Shown: one piece after another, positions 52,201-64,000 of the stretch
How positions within the stretch are numbered: the stretch's first letter is position 1
Layout of the letters: the number at the start of each line of letters is the position of its first letter
Origin: Callaeas wilsoni
Lineage: Eukaryota; Chordata; Aves; Passeriformes; Callaeidae
NCBI GenBank assembly: GCA_013398955.1
Contig: VWPU01004158.1
Coordinates: forward strand, 124,001 to 188,000
Direction of reading: 5' to 3'
DNA: 64,000 bases
Program-made: the position numbers and the translations under genes
The notes under the pieces: model-generated
Told to the model about the DNA's origin: nothing
What the model saw: only the letters and a program-made list of their open reading frames with translations
The model's database searches: none

Positions 52201-53434
52201 ACCATGAAGTGGAGCACAAATAACTGAAAGTCTAAGAAGATATTTGCATAACATTAACCCATAACAGCAAATGACAAATGTATTTTCAAGTGTAGTTATT
52301 ACAAGTCAATTTGATTGAACAACATTTGGGGGAAAATATTATTTTAGAATAATTTTTTTGATTTAGCAGTTTTCAATATTTAAAGTACCTTAGAATCTTA
52401 TTTTATTTAAACTCTAATACATCCTCATAATAAAAAGAATAGCTAAGTTTTTTCATTATACCTTTAACATTTTAATCATCATTTAATTTCTTAAATATAT
52501 TATGTTTCAGTATCTATATGTTTAGTTTCAGACTAGAAATTACACTGGGTTTTGATTGGTTTGTTTGGTTTTGGGTTTTTTAAATGGATCTATCAATCTT
52601 TTGATATCTATAAACTGAACTAGTATTATCATATTCCCTTGCAGTTCCCAGTGAGGTAGAACAGACAAAACATATTTCAAGATGAAATTATGAACTGAAA
52701 TTTCTTATTAGCCTATCTTCATTCTCTTGCTGCAGAATTTGACAGTTTTGTTTCGGTCTACGGTTTGACAGATTATTTTCTTTTTGACTTCATCCTGAAG
52801 AAAACAAAATTATTTCTATATTTCCATACTATGTCATGGGCGACGTTGGCAACTCAGATTGGTAAGTAATGTAGCTGACTTTAGTGCCATGCCATACCTG
52901 AGTTAATCAAGCTGGTTTACAGTCTGACCTATTAGTCTGGGTGCAGAACTGAAGTACCACTGTATTGTTTCAAATATTATTTGATAGCCCTGTCACAGCT
53001 ACAGCTTTGCATTGTGCTGGAGAACCATACGAGCAAGCCTGGAGCTAGCTCAGAGGCCTTCAGGAGCAAAGCATGCATTACCCTGCTTTGATCTAGTCAG
53101 AACACAACAGGTTTTTGAGCATGAGGGAGTTCATTTGGCAAAATTTAATTTTCTTGGAGAAATTATGGCTATCGGAAGAATCTGTAACATATATTATTGC
53201 CGAAGCAAAATTGATGCTTTTATTTTCTGTATTCCCCTTATATAATTTGAACAACGTACTGCAAGCTCTTTGCTTACAATGTAAACTGATCTGCCAAACA
53301 ATAGGATCATGTCAGAGGGAATGCGATTGTATTTGACCTGGAAAAAATGTAATGTTGACAGAAATACTACGCTGTGAGTTATGAATGTTCTTGATACTTC
53401 ATCCAGGGTTAGTTGCTGTTCTAGTTCCGTTTAA
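49226..53434. other. AT-rich stretch, no gene recognised
   Basis: About 4.2 kb without a supported gene. The segment 50500-50870 is a little GC-richer but unassigned. A GATA/TATC-rich stretch with a small self-complementary word (gatagat, aat, atctatc) lies near 51970-51990. A T/G-rich run lies at about 52550-52585. Confidence 0.5.
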
Positions 53435-53520
53435 ACACAGAATCAGACATTTAGGTTGGGGTTGATAAATATCAAGTCCAATTGTAAACTGAATGTAAGT
53501 TGCTCTATGCTAACAGTCCC
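53435..53520 (-). mobile_element. Decayed CR1 3' end, antisense
   Basis: acacagaatcagacatttag, ggttggggttgataaatatc and aagtccaattgtaaactg align in order with the reversed CR1 3' terminus. It is short and strongly diverged, and the right boundary is not clear. Confidence 0.72.
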
Positions 53521-54713
53521 TTGTATAGGAACCATACCATGGGCACCTTGCATTGCACAACCACGTAGGAAAGACAGCCCATGAGGTGCCTGTAGTTGAT
53601 TTTTACTGGCAAACCTGTCCCTTTACTGATGGAACACAACACAAATCCACATGTATGTTAATATGTGTTAATAGCACATTCCTGCAAAATTCAAAAGGAT
53701 AATAGTATAAGCAGTGATCCTCTATTAAAAACTAGAATGCAAGCAAAATATTTATCTAGGGAATTTGCTACTCCTCATTCCAAAATTATATTTGGCTTAT
53801 GGACTGTGTTCTATATATTATTCTGTATTTTATGTTGAGGAAAGGAAAGTTTTCCTATAAGTGATTTCCATTAAACAAATAAAACTTCAGTGTCATAGGC
53901 TGGCAATAATTCTGATATCTGGGTTGTGAATACGTACTGTGAAGTACAGCATTTGAATAAGTTAATTTTTCACAATAATTATCATTATCATACATAGCTT
54001 GTGAAATTTAGAGAAAAGCAAAAAGCAATTGAAAAAATGTCAGAGAAATATTCCAAAGATGCAATTTTTGCTTAAAATTTTTGCTTTGCAAAAAATTGTT
54101 TAGTCCATCTTATACTACCTAAATATTAAAAAGATTTGAAGTTCCTCTGTATTAAGTGGCTATTACTCAGTACTTCAGCATTGTCAAGTTTGATATCTAG
54201 TACTCTGTGCCAATGCAGAACAAGAACAGTAATCTGAGTGCTGCTGGAAATGGGAGGAAACTCAGCTTTTAACCCTGGGGTGTTATATAAGAACTGCATC
54301 ACTCTGCCTGTCCAAGTTCTGCTGGCATCAGCCGAAATGCTGCAGGAGGAGCTATCTACCACCTTGACATCCCACGTGAATCCATAGCTAACAGCAACCA
54401 CATCCAGAGTGAAACAGGTCTACTCTGCAAAAAGGAGAGAATCGAAGCAGCCAAAAGTGGAAGTAGGGCAAAAGAATTTGACAGTTCATATTAAACAAAC
54501 TGCATGTAGTGACTTTTTTCCTTGAAATTTAACTTGTCTTAGATTCAGCACTTATAAATTTTTTTTTTCATGTTTTCACCTCCTAGAAAAAGTCGCTAAC
54601 ATTTGCAGACAACATTTTGTTAACAACATTGTTAGCCTAGATTGTTTTCATTTGAATAATTACACATGGTAAGTATGGGGAGGGCTATCTTTCTGTTTTC
54701 TAGTGTGTCTGTT
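53521..54713. other. AT-rich stretch, no gene recognised
   Basis: About 1.2 kb without a supported gene. A minus-strand frame (about 54431 to 54126) follows a pyrimidine-rich stretch ending in cag, which resembles a splice acceptor. The frame has no recognisable domain and has an in-frame TAG just after that acceptor. Confidence 0.45.
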
Positions 54714-55439
54714 ATAGAATCACAGAATAGTTTGAGTTGGAAGGGACCCTTTAAAGGTCATCTAGTCCCACCTCCCTGCTATGGGCAGGGACACTTTTCC
54801 CTAGACCAGGCTTCTCAGAGTCGCATCCAACTTGGCCTTAAACACTTCCAGGGATGAGGTACCCACAGCTTCTCTGGATAACCTGTTCCTCTGTTTAACC
54901 ATCCTCATTGTAAAAAATTTCTTACTCATATCTGCTCTAAAACTGCACTTCTTAAATTTAAAGTCACTGCCCCTCGTCCTGTCACTCCAGACCCTTGTAA
55001 AAATCCCTCTCCCTCTTTCTTGTAAGCTTCCTTCAGGTACTGGAAGGCTGCAATAAGGTCTTTACATAGCCTTCTCTTTTCCAGGCTGAGCAATCCCAAT
55101 TCTCTCAGCCTTTTCTCACAGGAGACATTCTCCCTCCCTCTGATCATCTTCAAGGCCCTCCTCTGCACTCACTCCAGCAGGTCCATGTCCTTCCTGTGCT
55201 GGGGCCCCCAGAGCTGGATGCAGCACTGCAGGTGGGCTCTCAGCAGAGCAGAGCAGAGGGGCAGAATCCCCTCCCTCTCCCTGCTGGCCTCGCTGCTTTG
55301 GATGCAGCTCAGGACACAAGTGGCTCTCTGGGCTGGGAGTGCACATTGCTGGGTCATGTGCAGCCTCTCACCCAGCAGCATCCCCACATCCTTCTGGACA
55401 GGGCTGCTCTCCATCTGTTCATCCCCCAGCCTTTATTGA

Positions 55440-56060
55440 TATGAGGGATTGCCCTGACCCAGGTTCAACATCTTGCACTTGGTCTTGTTAAACCTCATGA
55501 GATTCCCATGGGCCCGCTCCTGGAGCTTGTCCAGGTCCATCTGGATGGCATCCTGTCCTTTGAGTGTGTCAACTGCACCACTAAGCTTTGCAGGTGTCAT
55601 TTGTCATCCCTCTGTCATTAAATAACACTGGTCCCAGTACAGATCCCTGAGGACACCACTTGTTACTGATGTCCATCTGGACACTGAGTCGTTGACCACT
55701 GCCCTCTGGTTGTGGCTGTCCAACCAATTTGTCTTCCACAACACTGTCCATCCATCAAATCCTTCCCTCTCCAATTAAGACAGAAGGATTTTGTGGGGGA
55801 CAATTTCAAAAGTCTTACAGAAGTTCAGATAGGTTGATAGATCCATAGCCCTTCTCTTGTCCACTGATGGAGCCACCCTGTCATAGAAGGCCACTACATT
55901 GGTCAAGCAGGACTTGCCCTTGGTTAAGGTGTGCTTGCTGTCTTGAATCACCTCCCTGACCTCCATGTGCCTTAGCCTGGCTTCTAGGAGGATCTTCTCA
56001 GGCACAGAGGTAAGGCTGACAAGTCAGTATTTCCCAGGGTCCTCTTCTTTACCTCTCTAA
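55440..56060 (-). pseudogene. CR1 ORF2 reverse-transcriptase remnant
   Basis: A minus-strand frame from 56005 to 55775 reads the RT fingers/palm: [33 protein letters not shown], then YLNF at about 55820-55831. Active CR1 enzymes have an aspartate in this YxDF motif A. Here the codon (complement of 55823-55825) specifies asparagine. The second catalytic motif (F/Y-A-D-D) falls at about 55585-55605, where frame changes and missing upstream sequence have destroyed it. The GITETW-type endonuclease is absent. The protein is inactive. Confidence 0.85.
55699..55712 (-). promoter_or_regulatory. CTCF-like word inside CR1
   Basis: On the minus strand, CAACCAGAGGGCAG fits CCASYAGRKGGCRS at 13 of 14 positions. 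It lies in a conserved part of CR1 ORF2, so similar words probably exist in many CR1 copies. Confidence 0.25.
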
Positions 56061-56325
56061 GAGGTAATGGGTACAATGTTTCCCTTTTTCCAGTCACTTG
56101 GGACTTCACCTGACTGCTATCACTTTTTAAATATCTTGGAGAGTGGCTTGGCAAGTCGCTTCTCTCAAGACTCTGGGATGCATCTCATTGAGTGCCAAAG
56201 GTTTCTGTATATCCTTGTTCCTCACGGGGTCATGAACCTGATCTGCTCTTACAGTGGAGGGGAACTTGCTCTCCCAGTCCCTGTCTTGCAGTCCATCCGC
56301 TTGACTACGTAGGGCTTCTCTATAT

Positions 56326-59300
56326 TTAATACAGCTGCTGGGTCCTAGAGAAATGTTAGTATTAATTTATCTGCTGTTTAATGTGTCAGTATACTTTTGA
56401 GAAAGCATCTGCATGAGTATATGGGTATGAGAAATTATCAGAGCAATAATTTGTCCAATTTGTCCAAAGTTCTATTGTCTGGGATTTTCATTGTTAGCGT
56501 TTTTTTCTGTCATGCATTTCCCAGCTTAAAAGAAGGAAAATGAGAGGGCAAGAAAAATCATACACCAGGATTCCCATTCTACGGTGAATAAAACATCACA
56601 TTGAAATCTTGGAACAATTACAGTACTGAGAGAAGTGTATATGCATATTAAAGCAAGGGGGTTTTAAAACTGTAAAGAGAAAGACACGAAGAGTAGGTTT
56701 TTTAAATTGTGTTCTAACATACAGGAAAATGAGTAACAATGAAACTGAAAAAATGTTATGGTGAAAACAAAAATATGTTTGATGTTGAAAGAAGAACAGT
56801 TTTATTTGATTATGACTAGGAACTCATGACATTTGCTTACAGATCTGAGAAGATAAAAACTGCATTAGTACTGATCAGTATTGTAATGCTAGTCTATCAT
56901 GTTTATGAGACTGCAATGGAAATTAAGTCATTAGATTGAGTGGAATGTCTTTGACTAAACCCTGGAGTCACATATGACAATACAGTCTCTAATTAGCTGT
57001 AATACAGTCCTGCCAAAGGGCTGTGTTGATTACTGATCTTGGATGTTTAGATTAGAATAAATATTCAAATTATATTGGGGTGTGTGTAATTTATATTCTC
57101 CCCTTGGCCTCTAATCCATGAAATATATATCAACATATTCCATACTGATTTTTTTGCAAGGAGAGAAGCACAATTTGAACCATTGCCCAGACAAAAGGTG
57201 AAACAGTGAGTCTCTTCTAGTCCTGCCAGTATTGTTACTGAGGAACCGCAACATAAAATTTATCACAAACTCAGTGTCTGCCAAGGAAACTTCTGTGATA
57301 ATGCAAAATTTCCATGAATAAAAGACAGTCCAGAGGCTATAGTATCAATTTTATTTAAATATTTGTGAGTCATTAATACACAGAAAGGCAGTTTACTAAT
57401 GCTTTATCCATTTGTAGATTAAACAAAGGCTCATTAGCTCACATGAGACAGTTTGGTTTTATTTTTAGCTACAGTATGGCTGGTGCAATGCCTCTTCTTT
57501 TAGCATTTTCATTTTGCATTGCCTTCAGTCCTGACATGAAAGTTAACATTAATCTGCCAACTCATTCTGATTGGATTGCTTTGGAAGTCACTCCAAAGTC
57601 ACAATGGCTAAATGGGATGAAGCTGTAAGACAGAAATGCATTGCAGTTAATACCTCTGCAGTACTGAAGCTAAGCCAAGGCCAGCCCTAATTCCTGAAAG
57701 AAAACAAATCCACAATAATCCATCCCTCAATTCTGAACAGAGTGGCATAATGCCAAAAAATATAAAACATGTATTCCTTACTAAAACACTGCATCTTATT
57801 CCACCACGGTTTCTCTTGGCCTTTTATTCATGTAGTTTGAGGTCAGCGAGCAGCATACATGTGAAGGTGTTATCTGTCCTGACACTTACAGCATTCCAGG
57901 GTTCTCCTGAAATAAGAAGACTTGGGGAGAGAATGGCTGCTGGAACAAAAAATTTCAGTTTTTGTTGCAACAATTAGAACGCAAAAATTAAGATAACTCC
58001 TAATTCCCTGCCCTCAGAATTCCTCTGAGAATATTTTCAGTTATTTAATCCATCTAATGTCCATCTGGCTAAAACTACAGCTGGTATTGATTTTTCATAG
58101 TCTGGGTCAAAATTTGGTTCTGCAAAAAGCAAGGATGATCCCATTCATGTCTAATTAGTCTCAGTTTGGAGATTTTTATTAGGATGCTGATTTTAGCCCA
58201 AACCTAGACTGTGTTACTTAGAACTTGTTCTTCCCTAAAGTGCTTTTGTGATGATAACTTATTGTGACAAAAAGAACCAGTTTAAACATTTCTATCTTCA
58301 TCCAAAAATGTGTCCTCATGTAGAAATAAGCCTTAAAAATATCTTACTAACATGAAATGTCCCAAAGAAGCAGATAATCACATTGGGGCAAATTAGGTTC
58401 CTAGAAAGTATTTCTAGAGGTGAGAACTAATTTAGAAACCCTTAGGACATCTTTGCGATAATCTTTTTGTAATGTAAGCCTCATAAGTTATTAAAATATA
58501 TTATTTTAAACCTTATCTCAAGTCAAAATATGCAAAGAATTTGTTCATTACCTGCTCAGAGCTGAAAAACAAGTTGAAGTGCCTCACTAGTTTCAGGGTT
58601 GGCAGGCCTTGCTGTGAATGAAATCCTGGTAATTGCTGTAAGGCCTTGAAGTTGTACATCTCCTTAAAGTGTCAAGTGTTTTGAGAAATTAATTTTAAGT
58701 TGCTTAATAGAGTACTGGGGAAAAAATCTGTTTTCAAGCATTAAATATACACATATATAAAAAAATATTTTTGCATATTATTCTATATGAATATGTTTGA
58801 ATCCCTTTCTCTGACACCTAGTCATCTTTGTATTATTTCTGCTATCTTTGGTAAAACTGCCAGATTGTCATCATTACAGGAAAAAAGAATCTCTGTAGCC
58901 TACAGAACTTTATACAAGAAGAATACTTACTGCAAACATTTCAGAAGGAGTCAAAACTTGCCATGACTTGGCTTGTCAGGACTTGTCAAATTTGGTGCAG
59001 GAAGCTGAACAAGGCTGAGCTCTCCCTTCCCACCAAGTGTTAACACCTGCAGTACACTTCAGTTTGGTGCCACTTTCAGTACCTGACTGGATGGCTGGAG
59101 AGTGGTGCAAAACAGAAAGCAGCCACAAGCCAGTCATTTGGTTCTGTGTGATGGCATGGCCAACTTGATGAGAAAAGAAATACAGCTTCATGTACAACCG
59201 GATATTTGAAACCGATGTGGTCAACATATCAGTACCGTGCCGATACAGCTGTTTGCTGCTCTTCATGTGGTGATAACTGCAGCTCTGTGGGAGGCACTCA

Positions 59301-62300
59301 CCTATATATATGTATGTAAGATAACATTCATGCCTATTGTTAACATCTACTTTTAAAGGCCGAAAACCCTACTTACCTCCAGCAAATGCTGCAAACAATT
59401 GATTCACAAGTGAACTATAAATAATGTTCACAGCACAGAGCCCATGCAACATACTGCTTTAGTGTTACTGAATATTCAGAACCTGCTGCCTCTGGTAGCT
59501 ATATATGTCATGCTCTTGACAGGTTTAGGTTCCAGTAGCCCAGAGCCTAAGATTCGGCATGTGTTTTGGAGCTAGAGTATTTGCAGGTTAGTGAATACCA
59601 GCCACAGGGCCAGGTATGATGTGGAAACTTGAAACCGTGAAGTGTCTGTACAGACATTCTAAATATTACTGCAAAATAATATAAAATAGATATGCTGGGA
59701 GGAGATGAGGGGAATGACTGACAAATGTTGCCAAATATAAAACAATTTAGGAAGCTAGAGGCCCAGCCTCCATTATGTGCAGGACTTCTGCTGTAGAGAG
59801 ATTTTTGAAGGAAAGACTGCAGGCATGTAAAATGGGATGAAACTGGATTTAGCAAGGCTAGAATGTAGCTGATAAAGCTGCTAAAATGTTCATCAGCACC
59901 AAAGCAAGTGTGGTAGAAGATGGGAGCACCTCTGAAAGGACATATGCTTGTTTCAGCCATGCTGATTTGTCTCCCTTGAAATTAGTGAACCAGGCCTTGT
60001 GCTGTTTCCCTGTACCCTTCCCTGCAGGGTCAAAGTGCTTGGCTTGATCATGGTTCTAGGAGAGAAGGATCTTCCACATATTTCAAGCCAGAATGATGCA
60101 GTAAGACTCCAACACTGCCATCACAACAGTACAGCCTTGCAGTCAGTTCCCTATTTGGCAAGAACAGAATAAGAAGAAAATACAACACATGGGTTAAGAA
60201 AGCTTCCCCAGTCTGGTGTACACAGGGTCAGCTCAGTGCCTGCTCAGCACTGCATTATCCCCCATTCCAGGAAGATTTATTGCCTTGGAGGCAGAAGCAT
60301 ATGAGATCATGGAGCTAAGAGTTGAGTAGTGCTGTGGCTCTCTCTTTACTATGCTGCATCTCACACAGTACATTCCACCAGAACCCGGAGGGCCGTGGTG
60401 CACACACGCCTTGATTGCCTCTACATGAAGTCTGCTTGAGTTCACTCACATCTGGTAGGTCTAGATCAGTGTGATGAGAATGTGTCTACTTTTACGGATG
60501 TTGAAAAATAATCGCTACATTTGCACTGTGTTTCTTGTCGGCAGCTTGGCAGACCAAAGCAGGCTGCTCTGACCTGTCTTGGAGCCTGCACACCTGCAAC
60601 ACGGACTGTTCAGCTGCCTGCACAGTCTAGGTAACCAAGTTAATGCACAGGTCTGTGCATAGCAAAGAGCTGACCGTGGTGCTAAAATTTCAATACATAA
60701 ATCAAGCTACACAGTAAATATTTGGGGTTTGAGCATTTGTTCTGAGGAATTCAAAAAACAAAAGGCATAATCTTCTTCTGATTATTCAATTTTTTAAATA
60801 TTTGCCCAGGCAAAGCTATCTTGAAGATCACTCAGATATTGCTGTCAAAACCCAAGGTTATAGTAATTTTCACAACTCATGTGATAAATGGTGTCTTTGC
60901 TATATGGAAATGAATAAATGCATAGAGAAACACTGTAATCTTGAGTTACAATTAGCAAAAACATTCAGGTATTGCAGTCCATAGCAAATTTTTAAAATGT
61001 TTTTACTTTCTCGTGGTGCTGCAAAAATCCCTCCATAGGTACTGTGGGAAAATGCTGAAGCTGATTAAATAGAAATGCCTCCAAATGTGTAAAGGCTTGA
61101 ATTGCATTACTTTGATCTGAATCCCAAAAATGTATAAGTGCATTGTTTTGCTATCCTGACATAGCACCTGTAACTGAAATTCAAGGCCTGTGTTCCAGGC
61201 TATTTTTTACCTGTGTAGTAAGGACAAGAAGTTTGAATGAATATAGAGTCCTGACTTGAACCTTTACCCTTTGCCTTACCCCATCCTACTCATTATTCTG
61301 TTTCAATCTGCTGTTAAGGGATTCTCCCATCATCTTTCAAATATCTAAGCATTACATATAAAACTGTGTGTGTTCAAATAAAATTAATCTCCAATGTGCC
61401 ACTTTATTTTTAGTGTACCAGTTGCTAACTGAGAAAAATAATATTTGAGCTCTTCTTGAAGTCAGTGAAAAGCTTCAACTATTCTCCCCTGAGATTTGTC
61501 AGTTGTGGGGCTAACATTTGCAGAAGATTTAAAATCTCTGCTGATTCTGGCTGGCAAAGGATTACAATACAGCCTTTTCACAGAAATAGTGTAGATTGTT
61601 CATGTTCTTTTGGCTTTTCTAGGGCATGGTTGAGGACTCCTAAACCTGTTGTTTCTTACAGGATATTGAATTTTGTTAAATTATGGCTTCACTGAGGGCT
61701 TTTGAGATATTTTTAGCAGAAGTGGAAGAAAAAAAGGTTATTAAAAGGGCAGCTAGCAGATGATTTAGCAGCATTACATGTAAAGCATAAACACTGTCTT
61801 CTTCCACTGTCGTTTCTTGCTGTTTGTGTTCCTCTAACCAAAATATGACTGATATTTACATTGATCCATTTAATGCCACAGAAAGGGAAGGGGAAAGAAA
61901 ATTTTTTTTTTTTTAAAACCATCATGTTTTCTTACCTAAATACTTAAAATGTTGATGGCAAACAACATGTAGATCACTTGAGCAAATATTATGGGAATAT
62001 TTTCAAACAGCTGGGATTTTAATTATAAAACCAAAAGTGTTTGTTACGGTTATTCATCAGATGATTTCTGCATGTACCTGAAATGACTCTACATTTATAT
62101 GGTTTGTCTAATATATCCTCATATTGCAATTATTGCAATGACATAGCCTCAATTAAAAGATGCTACAAAACAATGCAAGAAAAAGTCTTCTGTCTAGAAT
62201 ATTGATAAGTGGTGCTATTTAGAGGAAAAAAATATTGATGTTCACCAAGGACTATCAGACACTTTGGAAAGAAACTGAAGAATACCACTTAATTTTCCTT

Positions 62301-63150
62301 TCATTCTTTTCTTACAAGCAAACAAAGGAGAAAAAAGCTACAGGATATGTATTGTAAGGTAATTACATAGAAACCTAGACATTTTGAGGTATTCATGTAG
62401 ATTGTCTGATTTTCATTTTAAAAAACCTAATTTGTATTGAGATTTGGTTTGCTAAACCTGACAAATATGTTCTACAAGCACCTGAAATATGTACAGTAAT
62501 TCAAATTCCTCCAAGTGCTTTGGACAAAAGAACTGCATCAGCCAGACTCCTCATTGCCCTGAGCCTTCAGTGATATTATCTGTTTATAAAATACCACTAA
62601 ATTACTATAGAGTCTTCTGGTGGTTTAGAAGACTGCGCAAGAGCCTGGCAAGAGACAACTTCCCTGATGGTGATCTCCTTAGCACCTCGCATGGCTGTGG
62701 TTCAGATGCAGATAAGTGGCTGTACAGGAGCAATGAGCTCTTGTACAGGCATAAGAGCAATGCCTGTACAAACTAATTCAAAACTGCAGAGATGTAGAAA
62801 AGGGCTTAAAGAAGCTTGAGACTAACTGGGAAATCAATGAAAATGAAAGGATTCCAATAGTATCTGACAGATTTTTTTTTCCTTTGGTGAAATTACAAAT
62901 TCTTACTGTTTAGGAGGGTGTAGGATTAGCTATGGTAAAAAATTACATAAAAACCTGTCAAAGTTTTATCTGTCAGCTCAATGATATCAATTAATTTAAA
63001 TGCTAAGATCTGTAATGGGTGGTTTTTACCATGTAAATTGATAGATGCAAAAAGTTAAATTAGAAAGTTATTACATAAATGAAAGAGTTGTGTTTTGGTA
63101 CAAAATGGAATTAGATGTTATGTGGTATTTTGCCTGGACAAAAATGCTGT
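56326..63150. other. AT-rich stretch, no gene recognised
   Basis: About 6.8 kb without a supported gene. It contains the small signal-peptide-like frame at 57476-57628, the longest repeat-free frame (minus, 59547-59960, 137 codons, no recognised domain) and the hairpin at 62741-62771. No clear transposable element is visible. Confidence 0.5.
62741..62771 (+). other. 12-bp perfect hairpin
   Basis: ttgtacaggcat (62741-62752) and atgcctgtacaa (62760-62771) are exact reverse complements around a 7-base loop, aagagca. A further tgtacagg lies at 62721-62728, giving three copies of the core word (two direct, one inverted) within 50 bases. Function unknown. Confidence 0.9.
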
Positions 63151-63605
63151 AAAATCACAGAATAATTTAGTTTGAAAAAGAACTTTAACATCATCGAGTC
63201 CAACCATCAACCTAACACTGCCAAGTTCACCACTAAAATGGGTCCATACAGAGCCACATCTACACATTTTTTAAATACCTCCAGGGACAGTAACTCTTCC
63301 ACTTCCTTGGGCAGCCTGTTTCAATCCTTCATAACCCTGCTGGTGAAATTTTTTTTTACCTCATATCCAATCTACACCTCCCCTGATGTAACTAGAGGCC
63401 ATTTCTTCTTCTCCTGTCACTTGTTACCTGGGAGCAGAGACCAACCCCCAGCCGGCCACAACCTCCTTTCAGGGAATTGAAGAGTGTGATAAGGTCTCCT
63501 CCAGAGTCCTTTACTCCAGGATAAACAATCCCAGTTCCCTCAGTCGCTCCTCATAGGACTTATCCTGTAGACACCTCACTAGCTTTGTTGCTCTACTGAT
63601 TTCCT
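63151..63605 (-). mobile_element. CR1 LINE 3' region, antisense
   Basis: The reversed CR1 3' terminus (aaaatcacagaataatttag) is followed by catcgagtccaaccatcaac, ctaacactgccaagttcacc, tacctccagggacagtaact, cttgggcagcctgtttcaat and agttccctcagtcgctcctc. It is 5'-truncated near 63605. It belongs to the same broad subtype as the sense copy at 3821. Confidence 0.94.
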
Positions 63606-64000
63606 CTTGCTGTACTGAAATGTAACTTCACTTCATATCACTAATATTCTCTAAAGTTTTTTATATAGAATAATAGACCTAAAGAAAGTTTTCTTCATAT
63701 TAATTACTATAATGAGAGAAAACTGTCATTACACTTGTATTTTCAGAATTGAAAAGAATGTATAATTTCAGTGCTACAGAAATGTATGCTACATATTCAG
63801 GTGCTCCCAATGCTAGAAACATTTAAAGGTAATAAATGGAGCAGTAAAAAAACATAAAGAAAGAGCTGAGAAAATAAGATGAGAGAAGCTACTTCAGGTG
63901 TTGATTTTATTGTTGCTGAGAGCCATTCCAAAAAGGCCTATTAGATATTTGTTCATAACAGGTCACTTCCCTTAGTGTCCAGAATTTTCTTTGTACAGAG
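63606..64000. other. AT-rich stretch, no gene recognised
   Basis: The final 395 bases are AT-rich, with no recognisable gene, repeat or structural motif. Confidence 0.5.

Larger units (their letters stand above)
54714..56325 (-). mobile_element. CR1 LINE, antisense, 1.6 kb, with RT region
   Basis: The longest CR1 copy here. From the reversed 3' terminus (atagaatcacagaatag) it runs through the 3' region (gacccctcgtcc-like block at about 54970), the ORF2 tail (ccagagctggatgcagcact) and the reverse transcriptase. It ends near 56325, where homology to the RT N-terminal side fades. It is 5'-truncated and has internal small deletions. It is markedly GC-richer than its surroundings. Confidence 0.96.

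Noticed and set aside
54126..54440. Candidate exon on the minus strand after an acceptor-like pyrimidine tract
   Set aside because: An in-frame TAG follows the best acceptor, no good donor closes the exon, and the peptide resembles nothing I know.
59547..59960. 137-codon minus-strand frame with an ATG in a fair start context
   Set aside because: No domain or family is recognised. A rough stop-codon estimate for DNA this AT-rich gives about one such frame by chance in 64 kb on six frames. No splice or promoter support.
1..64000. CRISPR arrays, bacterial operons, riboswitches, rho-independent terminators
   Set aside because: The repeat content and composition are those of a vertebrate nuclear genome; no regularly spaced repeats or dense coding are present.

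Overview
This window looks like AT-rich avian nuclear DNA with no protein-coding gene that I can support. The bird assignment rests on repeats: about ten CR1-type LINE fragments with the characteristic bird 3' end (reading like 'agaatcacagaat' when antisense), three LTRs of one roughly 570-bp ERVL-like family common in bird genomes, a shorter ERVK-like solo LTR, and a tRNA-Ile-derived SINE with a CR1-like tail. The SINE resembles a type described from zebra finch, which hints at a songbird; that is inference. The DNA could be a large intron or a gene desert. Reading frames are short and explained by chance or by repeats.

Layout. 1-3464: AT-rich, nothing recognised. 3465-4190: a truncated antisense ERVL-like LTR abutting a sense CR1 3' end. 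9445-10119: a sense CR1 carrying the C-terminal end of ORF2. 14061-14579: a nested pair, in which a 378-bp solo LTR with a perfect 6-bp target duplication (gggaga) splits a tRNA-Ile SINE. 16880-19232: a large inverted repeat with arms of about 124 bp, 76 bp of them identical, flanking 2.1 kb that holds a pure purine GAA tract. 23150-24465: an antisense CR1 piece from the 5' half of the element, with the ORF1 SGNH-esterase and ORF2 endonuclease motifs still readable. 25011-25578: a complete solo LTR with a perfect 5-bp duplication (atgac). 31285-32345: two antisense CR1 fragments. 38315-38883: a second complete solo LTR of the 25011 family. 48590-49228, 53435-53520, 54714-56325 and 63151-63605: further antisense CR1 copies, the 1.6-kb one including a broken reverse-transcriptase region. 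The long stretches between are AT-rich single-copy-looking sequence.

No genes act together here. The window is a record of retrotransposon insertions plus a few structural curiosities. The most noteworthy are the 2.35-kb inverted repeat, the LTR-in-SINE nesting, the 5'-half CR1 fragment, a 12-bp perfect hairpin at 62741-62771, and a tight G-quadruplex motif at 35043-35059. I did not find a convincing new biological system. Repeat names come from recognised sequence similarity, not from a database search.
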